Assembly (NCBI RefSeq): GCF_049532965.1 | Contig: NZ_CP186694.1 | Span: 4,278,001 to 4,342,000 of the forward strand | Source: Roseateles sp049532965 | GTDB taxonomy: Bacteria > Pseudomonadota > Gammaproteobacteria > Burkholderiales > Burkholderiaceae_C | Length of the DNA stretch: 64,000 nt | Reading direction: 5' to 3' | Shown: positions 60,112 through 64,000 of the stretch, piece by piece | Position numbering within the stretch: position 1 is the first letter of the stretch | Layout: each line of letters begins with the position of its first letter | The notes under the pieces: model-generated | What the model was told of the DNA's origin: nothing | Seen by the model: the letters and a program-made list of their open reading frames with translations, nothing else | The model's database searches: none | Translations under genes and position numbers: made by a program

Positions 60112-60330
60112 TCACAGCGTGGCGAGCGACACCTCGGTCGACTTCACCAGCGCCACCACTTCCTTGCCGACGGTCAATTGAAGTTCCTTCACGGAGCGCG
60201 TCGTGATGACCGACGTGACGATCAGCCCGCTGGCGGTCTGCACGTCGACCTCGGACACGACCGGGCCTTCGACGATCTCCTTGATGGTGCCGCGGAACTG
60301 GTTGCGGACATTGATGGCGGTGATGCTCAT
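60112..60330 (-). CDS. Mop/TOBE-domain molybdate-binding protein
   Basis: 72 residues, a single Mop domain: ITAINVRNQFRGTIKEIVEG, VVSEVDVQTASGLIVTSVIT, TRSVKELQLTVGKEVVALVK. It is a molbindin-type cytoplasmic oxyanion store. No molybdate transporter genes are adjacent. Confidence 0.92.
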   Translation of the reverse strand: MSITAINVRNQFRGTIKEIVEGPVVSEVDVQTASGLIVTSVITTRSVKELQLTVGKEVVALVKSTEVSLATL

Positions 60331-60549
60331 GGGGTGGGACTCCTGAAAGGATGGGGACCAGCTTAGGCACCGGCGCTCAGTTGCCGAACGAAGCGCTTGA
60401 CGGATGGTCATGCGAGGTCCGCATAAGGGGTCGGCATGAGGGAGCGTTCCTCCTGGATGCGGGAATCGCCCGCAGCGCGGGAATCTCCGTTGCGGTTCGT
60501 CATCGAGCGACATGCACAATCCGCCATCCCGGAGAGCAGGTTCGATGAC

Positions 60550-61590
60550 ATGAGCATTTCCATCGCGCGCGGCGTCGCCGCGCTGTCGCTGCTGGCCGCG
60601 TGCTGCGGCCAGGCGTTCGGTTTCGGTGCCGTCGGCCATAACGCCGTCGGCGATATCGCCGCCCAGTTGATCAAGGGCCATCGGGCCGAAGCGGAAGTGA
60701 AGCGGATCCTCGGACCGGTGTCGCTGCGCGACATTGCCGTCTGGGACGACTGCGTCAAGGGCATCGACACAGCCAACGACTTCAAGTACGCGGTGACCGG
60801 GCGCTTCCCCGAGTGCGCGGTGTTCGAGAACAACGCTGAAGAAGAAGGGCGGATGCGCGATTACGTGAAGCGCAATTTCGAGCAGTGCCAGCCCAAGCCG
60901 GGTGAGGAGTCCTGCAACAAGCAGTACCACTACGCGAACGTCGCGATCCAGCGCGGCCGGTACCAACCGGGCGCCGTCGGCACCAGCGACCACGACATCG
61001 TGCCCGCGCTGAAGGCTGCGGTGCTCGTGCTGAAGACCGGCAAGCAGACCCCGCCGATGGACTTCACCGAGCGCGACGCGCTGGCGCTGGTCGTGCATGC
61101 GCTGGGGGACATGCATCAGCCGCTGCACATGGGTTCGCTCTACCTGGACGGGGAGGGCAAGCCCTACGACCCGGACAAGCAGGGCGTCGACGCTCAGACG
61201 CATACCGTCGGCGCAAACGCGATCACGCTGCCGCGGCCGGACGGCACGCCGGGCGGCAATCTGCACAGCTACTGGGACGGGTTGCCAGGACGCTTGAGCG
61301 CTGCGCAACTGGCGGCCATGCCGGCGCTGGCGAAGGATGTTGCACCGACGGCGGGCAACCCGGACGACTGGCCGGTCCAGTGGGCCAGCGAATCACTGCT
61401 GGGCGCGCGCGATGCGTTCGAGGGCATGACCTTCGGGCCGAGGCAGCAATCGCTGCGAGGACCGCGCTGGCTCGCAACGCCGCCTGCCGGCTACGAGGCC
61501 CGGAGCCTGGAGCAGACGCGGCTGAACGTCATCAAGGGGGGCGCCAGACTCGCGCAGCTGCTGGAGAGCATCTGGCCGGACAAGAAATAG
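60550..61590 (+). CDS. Secreted S1/P1-family nuclease
   Basis: 346 residues from the ATG at 60550. Signal peptide ARGVAALSLLAACCGQAFGF; the mature protein starts with the zinc-ligand motif near FGAVGHNAVGDIAAQ. DIAVWDDCVKG, QYHYANVAI and LVVHALGDMHQPLHMGSLY carry the remaining His/Asp zinc ligands of the S1/P1 fold, and NLHSYWDGL follows. It degrades single-stranded DNA/RNA in the periplasm or outside. The second protein in the window with this fold is the more divergent one at 35797-36915. Confidence 0.93.
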   Translation: MSISIARGVAALSLLAACCGQAFGFGAVGHNAVGDIAAQLIKGHRAEAEVKRILGPVSLRDIAVWDDCVKGIDTANDFKYAVTGRFPECAVFENNAEEEGRMRDYVKRNFEQCQPKPGEESCNKQYHYANVAIQRGRYQPGAVGTSDHDIVPALKAAVLVLKTGKQTPPMDFTERDALALVVHALGDMHQPLHMGSLYLDGEGKPYDPDKQGVDAQTHTVGANAITLPRPDGTPGGNLHSYWDGLPGRLSAAQLAAMPALAKDVAPTAGNPDDWPVQWASESLLGARDAFEGMTFGPRQQSLRGPRWLATPPAGYEARSLEQTRLNVIKGGARLAQLLESIWPDKK

Positions 61591-61605
61591 CCTTCGGCGC
61601 TCGGC

Positions 61606-61637
61606 AAAAGAAGCCCCGCGTTGCGGGGCTTCTTTTT
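61606..61637 (+). terminator. Rho-independent terminator after the nuclease gene
   Basis: AAAAGAAGCCCCGC-GTT-GCGGGGCTTCTTTTT: a 14-bp stem with a T-run, 16 bp after the stop codon. Confidence 0.93.
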
Positions 61638-61828
61638 GCGTTCTCCGCCAGTTGGCCTTGACTGAGGCCTGTGCAGAACACTGGGGACGAGTCTTGAACA
61701 ACGCCGTGGTTGTCCACACGACTGCTCCATCCTCCGGACTTGTTGTTCTTCCGTCCTCCCGTTACCCAGGGTGCCGCCCACACCGTTGCCCTGTCCGCAA
61801 GTCATTGAGCCGGCAGGAAAAACGGTGG

Positions 61829-61890
61829 TTGTCCACATGAACCCGCCAACACCTACCAATACGACCAAAGAGATATTCAACACAAGGAGA
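61829..61890 (+). repeat. Intergenic repeat copy A with DnaA-box-like 9-mers
   Basis: TTGTCCACAT, then CTACCAATACGACCAAAGAG and ATAT, matches copy B (63909-63960) in the same order with substitutions. Another TTGTCCACA lies at 61710-61718. No gene is seen in 61,638-61,920. Confidence 0.5.
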
Positions 61891-61920
61891 TAAGAAAACC
61901 CGGCGTGTCAAACTCTCGGG

Positions 61921-63033
61921 ATGTCTTCTTTCCCCGCTTCCCTCTTCACTGCTTCGGCAGGGTTCGAGTCGGCGTGTCAGATCGATGCGCTGCCACCCGG
62001 CCACCGCTCGCGCGGGCTTCATGGCCACAGCTATCTGGCGACCGTCCGCGCCGAACTTCCGTCGGGCTGGGCGCCGTTCTCCGGCGGCGAAGTCCACGCA
62101 CTGCGCGACAGCCTGGAGCACTGCATCGCGCCGCTGGACCACGCGCTGCTGAACGAACACATCGCGCAACCGACCGACGAAAACATCGCTCGCTGGATCC
62201 GCCACCGCCTCGAGACCGAGTTCCAAATCCCCGGCATCACCCAGGTAGGCATCCAGAGCACGTCGAACTCCGGCGTCGACCTGGACGCCAACGGCCACGC
62301 GCATGTGTGGCGCCGCTACCGTTTCCAGGCCGCGCACCAGTTGCCCAATGTGCCGATGGGGCACAAGTGCGGTCGCATGCACGGTCATGGCTTCGAGTTG
62401 ATCCTGCACGCCAACCAGGACCTGGGCGAACGCGACCTGAGCATCGACTATGACCACCTGGACGAACTGTGGGCGCCGTTCCACGCGCAGTTGAACTACC
62501 AGTGCCTCAACGAGATCGACGGGCTTTCCAACCCGACCAGCGAGCTGATCTCGTCCTGGCTGTGGGAACGCCTCAAGCCTCAGTTGCCGGAGCTGAGCTG
62601 GGTCACCGTCTATGAGACCGGCTCCAGCGGGGCGAACTTCGATGGCGAGCGCTATCGGATCTGGAAGGAGTTCACCCTGGACAGCGCGGTGAAGCTCAAC
62701 CGGGCCCCGGCCGACCATCCGCTCGCGGGCATCCACGGCCACACCTTCACGCTGCGCCTGCACCTGAGCGCGCCCCTGGACCAGGTGCATGGCTGGGCCA
62801 TGGACTTCGGCGACGTGAAGCAGCTGTTCGATCCGATCTTCAAGGCCATGGACCACCATCCGCTGCATGAGCTCGCCGGACTGGCAGATGCCGACACCGC
62901 CAGCCTGGCGGCGTGGGTGCTTCAGCAGGCGAAAGCGCGGCTCGAGCCGCTGGAGCGTGTCGATCTCTACGAGACCCGCGGTAGCGGCGTGATCGTCAGC
63001 CATGGTCCGTTCGAGGAGCTGATCCCGGTATGA
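61921..63033 (+). CDS. queD: Triple-domain QueD-like 6-carboxytetrahydropterin synthase
   Basis: 370 residues, about three times a normal QueD. Three tandem PTPS/QueD domains: 1-125 with GLHGHSY (H34, H36), 126-245 with FQAAHQLPNVPMGHKCGRMH (H139, C150, H154, H156), and 246-370 with LAGIHGHTFTL (H272, H274). Only the middle domain keeps both the full zinc triad and the catalytic Cys; domain 3 has SAVKL where the first His should be, and domain 1 lacks the Cys. It makes 6-carboxytetrahydropterin for queuosine and is coupled by ATGA to QueE. The outer domains may be structural. Confidence 0.85.
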   Translation: MSSFPASLFTASAGFESACQIDALPPGHRSRGLHGHSYLATVRAELPSGWAPFSGGEVHALRDSLEHCIAPLDHALLNEHIAQPTDENIARWIRHRLETEFQIPGITQVGIQSTSNSGVDLDANGHAHVWRRYRFQAAHQLPNVPMGHKCGRMHGHGFELILHANQDLGERDLSIDYDHLDELWAPFHAQLNYQCLNEIDGLSNPTSELISSWLWERLKPQLPELSWVTVYETGSSGANFDGERYRIWKEFTLDSAVKLNRAPADHPLAGIHGHTFTLRLHLSAPLDQVHGWAMDFGDVKQLFDPIFKAMDHHPLHELAGLADADTASLAAWVLQQAKARLEPLERVDLYETRGSGVIVSHGPFEELIPV

Positions 63034-63677
63034 CCTACGCCGTCAAGGAAATGTTCTACACGCTGCAGGGCGAGGGCGCCCAGGCTGGCCGCGCCGCCGT
63101 GTTCTGCCGCTTCGCCGGCTGCAACCTGTGGAGTGGCCGCGAACAGGACCGCGCAGCCGCGATCTGCACCTTCTGCGACACCGACTTCGTCGGGACGGAC
63201 GGGCAGGGCGGTGGCAAGTTCGCCTCCGCCGATGCGCTGGCCGAGGCCATCGACGCCAAGTGGCCCAAGGACGAACACGGCAAGCGCACCGGTATCCCGT
63301 ACGTCGTCTGTACCGGCGGCGAACCGCTGTTGCAGCTCGACGGCCCGCTGATCACCGCGTTGAAGGCACATGGCTTCGAGATCGCCGTCGAGACCAACGG
63401 CACGCAACCGGCACCCGAAGGACTGGACTGGATCTGTGTCAGCCCCAAGGCCGATGCGGAGGTCGTGCTCACGAAGGGCAACGAGCTGAAGCTGGTTTAT
63501 CCACAACCGCTGGCGATGCCGGAGCGCTTCGCAAACCTGCACTTCGACCACTTCTTCCTTCAACCGATGGACTCGGTGCTGCAGAAGCAAAACACCAAGG
63601 CCGCCATTGCGTATTGCATGGCCCATCCCCAATGGAAGCTGTCGATCCAGATGCACAAGGTGGTCGGCATCGACTGA
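63030..63677 (+). CDS. queE: 7-carboxy-7-deazaguanine synthase
   Basis: 215 residues. MFYTLQGEGAQAGRAAVFCR opens the fold; the cluster cysteines are in CRFAGCNLW and CTFCDTDFVG, the long-spacing motif of QueE. VCTGGEPLLQLD and VETNGTQPAPEG are the GGE and ribose-binding motifs. It converts the QueD product to CDG, the next step to queuosine, using SAM and a 4Fe-4S cluster. Overlaps queD by 4 bp. Confidence 0.95.
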   Translation: MTYAVKEMFYTLQGEGAQAGRAAVFCRFAGCNLWSGREQDRAAAICTFCDTDFVGTDGQGGGKFASADALAEAIDAKWPKDEHGKRTGIPYVVCTGGEPLLQLDGPLITALKAHGFEIAVETNGTQPAPEGLDWICVSPKADAEVVLTKGNELKLVYPQPLAMPERFANLHFDHFFLQPMDSVLQKQNTKAAIAYCMAHPQWKLSIQMHKVVGID

Positions 63678-64000
63678 GCCAGCAACCGCAGCGCGTAGCG
63701 GTTATCCCCAGACCTGTTCCGGCTAGCCGAAGTCCTGTTGCGCTGTAAAGCCAACAACGCTGTGGAAAACTTTCTGGCAACTGGCCGCTTCTCCACAGGG
63801 TGACCGGGTGGTCGTCCTCTTGTTGTTGTTCCATGCAGCGGCAATCGGGCCCTCCGCGCACAAGGTTGTGATGACGCCAAGTGGTTGGTTCTGCGGGGAA
63901 TTTCTGACTTGTCCACATCAATGGGCCGCCTCTACTAAGACGACCAGGAGAGATATCTAAGACCTTGATGTTGAAAAGAGAGGCGGGAAATTTCATTCCA
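63678..64000. other. Intergenic region with DnaA-box-like 9-mers and repeat copy B
   Basis: Contains TTATCCCCA (63702-63710), TGTGGAAAA (63761-63769, reverse of TTTTCCACA), TTCTCCACA (63789-63797) and TTGTCCACA (63909-63917), each close to the DnaA box TTATCCACA. The last belongs to repeat copy B (63909-63960). No gene is recognised; a long minus-strand frame here is not convincing. Confidence 0.4.

Noticed and set aside
60112..61308. Long minus-strand frame extending upstream of the Mop gene
   Set aside because: Most of it is antisense to the S1/P1 nuclease; only the last 72 codons form the Mop domain.
63469..63996. Minus-strand 175-residue frame at the right edge
   Set aside because: It runs antisense into queE and reads as low-quality composition; the region is better explained as intergenic.

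Overview
The window looks like a high-GC betaproteobacterial chromosome, most likely a Burkholderiales member of the Roseateles/Mitsuaria/Rubrivivax kind. Reasons: a TorF-type porin followed by glnK and amtB behind a sigma-54 promoter, DsbD, a queD-queE pair, and a GALA-type F-box/LRR protein (a family best known from Ralstonia) behind an hrpII-box-like element. The genus is inferred from gene content only.

Layout. About 1-45,930 is accessory DNA: gene fragments, IS110, IS5 and IS3-family elements, an integrase fragment, and cargo. About 45,930-64,000 is ordinary chromosome. The join is an IS3-family element next to a yifB gene that has lost its 3' part.

The main feature is a divergent locus at 7,650-21,346 that reads as a ribosomal-peptide (RiPP) pathway. 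On the minus strand, in transcription order: an MFS exporter, a 133-residue peptide made of four identical 29-residue repeats, a sulfotransferase-like P-loop protein, an HDxxH protein, a B12-type radical SAM enzyme, an HExxH protein, a second radical SAM enzyme, and a TonB-dependent receptor. Most junctions overlap or nearly touch. A perfect 10-bp hairpin separates the peptide gene from the enzymes. On the plus strand lie a methyltransferase, an APS kinase (the enzyme that makes PAPS) and a GNAT acetyltransferase. I infer a multi-core peptide that is modified by radical and metal enzymes, probably sulfonated, exported, and perhaps taken up again through the receptor. A peptidase S66 (LD-carboxypeptidase/MccF family) gene lies just beyond and could be an immunity gene.

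Other accessory cargo: an AbiEi-like antitoxin without a partner (5.5 kb); a PD-(D/E)XK-like protein (6.6-7.3 kb); the GALA-like effector and a tandem cold-shock-domain protein (23.4-25.4 kb); a tight minus-strand operon with two metallophosphoesterases, two unknown proteins and a broken HAD gene (25.9-28.5 kb) whose intact paralogue sits at 6.0-6.5 kb; a secreted phospholipase D with a ricin-type lectin, followed by a decayed hydrolase and a phospholipase C/P1-nuclease-like protein (32.5-36.9 kb); a defence-like cluster with Abi-alpha, two unknown proteins, a subtilase, an AAA+ ATPase and a small DNA-binding-type protein (37.3-43.4 kb); and a two-gene unit behind a consensus LexA box (43.8-44.5 kb).

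The chromosomal part carries nitrogen-regulated porin-glnK-amtB; an 1,813-residue pseudokinase/AAA/GAF/PAS/GGDEF signalling protein; a redoxin and DsbD; SRPBCC, alpha/beta hydrolase and Mop-domain proteins; a secreted S1/P1 nuclease; and a triple-domain QueD protein overlapping QueE. Two related intergenic segments rich in DnaA-box-like 9-mers flank the queD-queE pair. I saw no tRNA, rRNA or CRISPR array. Nothing recognisable was seen in 2,544-3,512, 7,329-7,649, 28,513-29,023 and 36,916-37,259, apart from what is listed.
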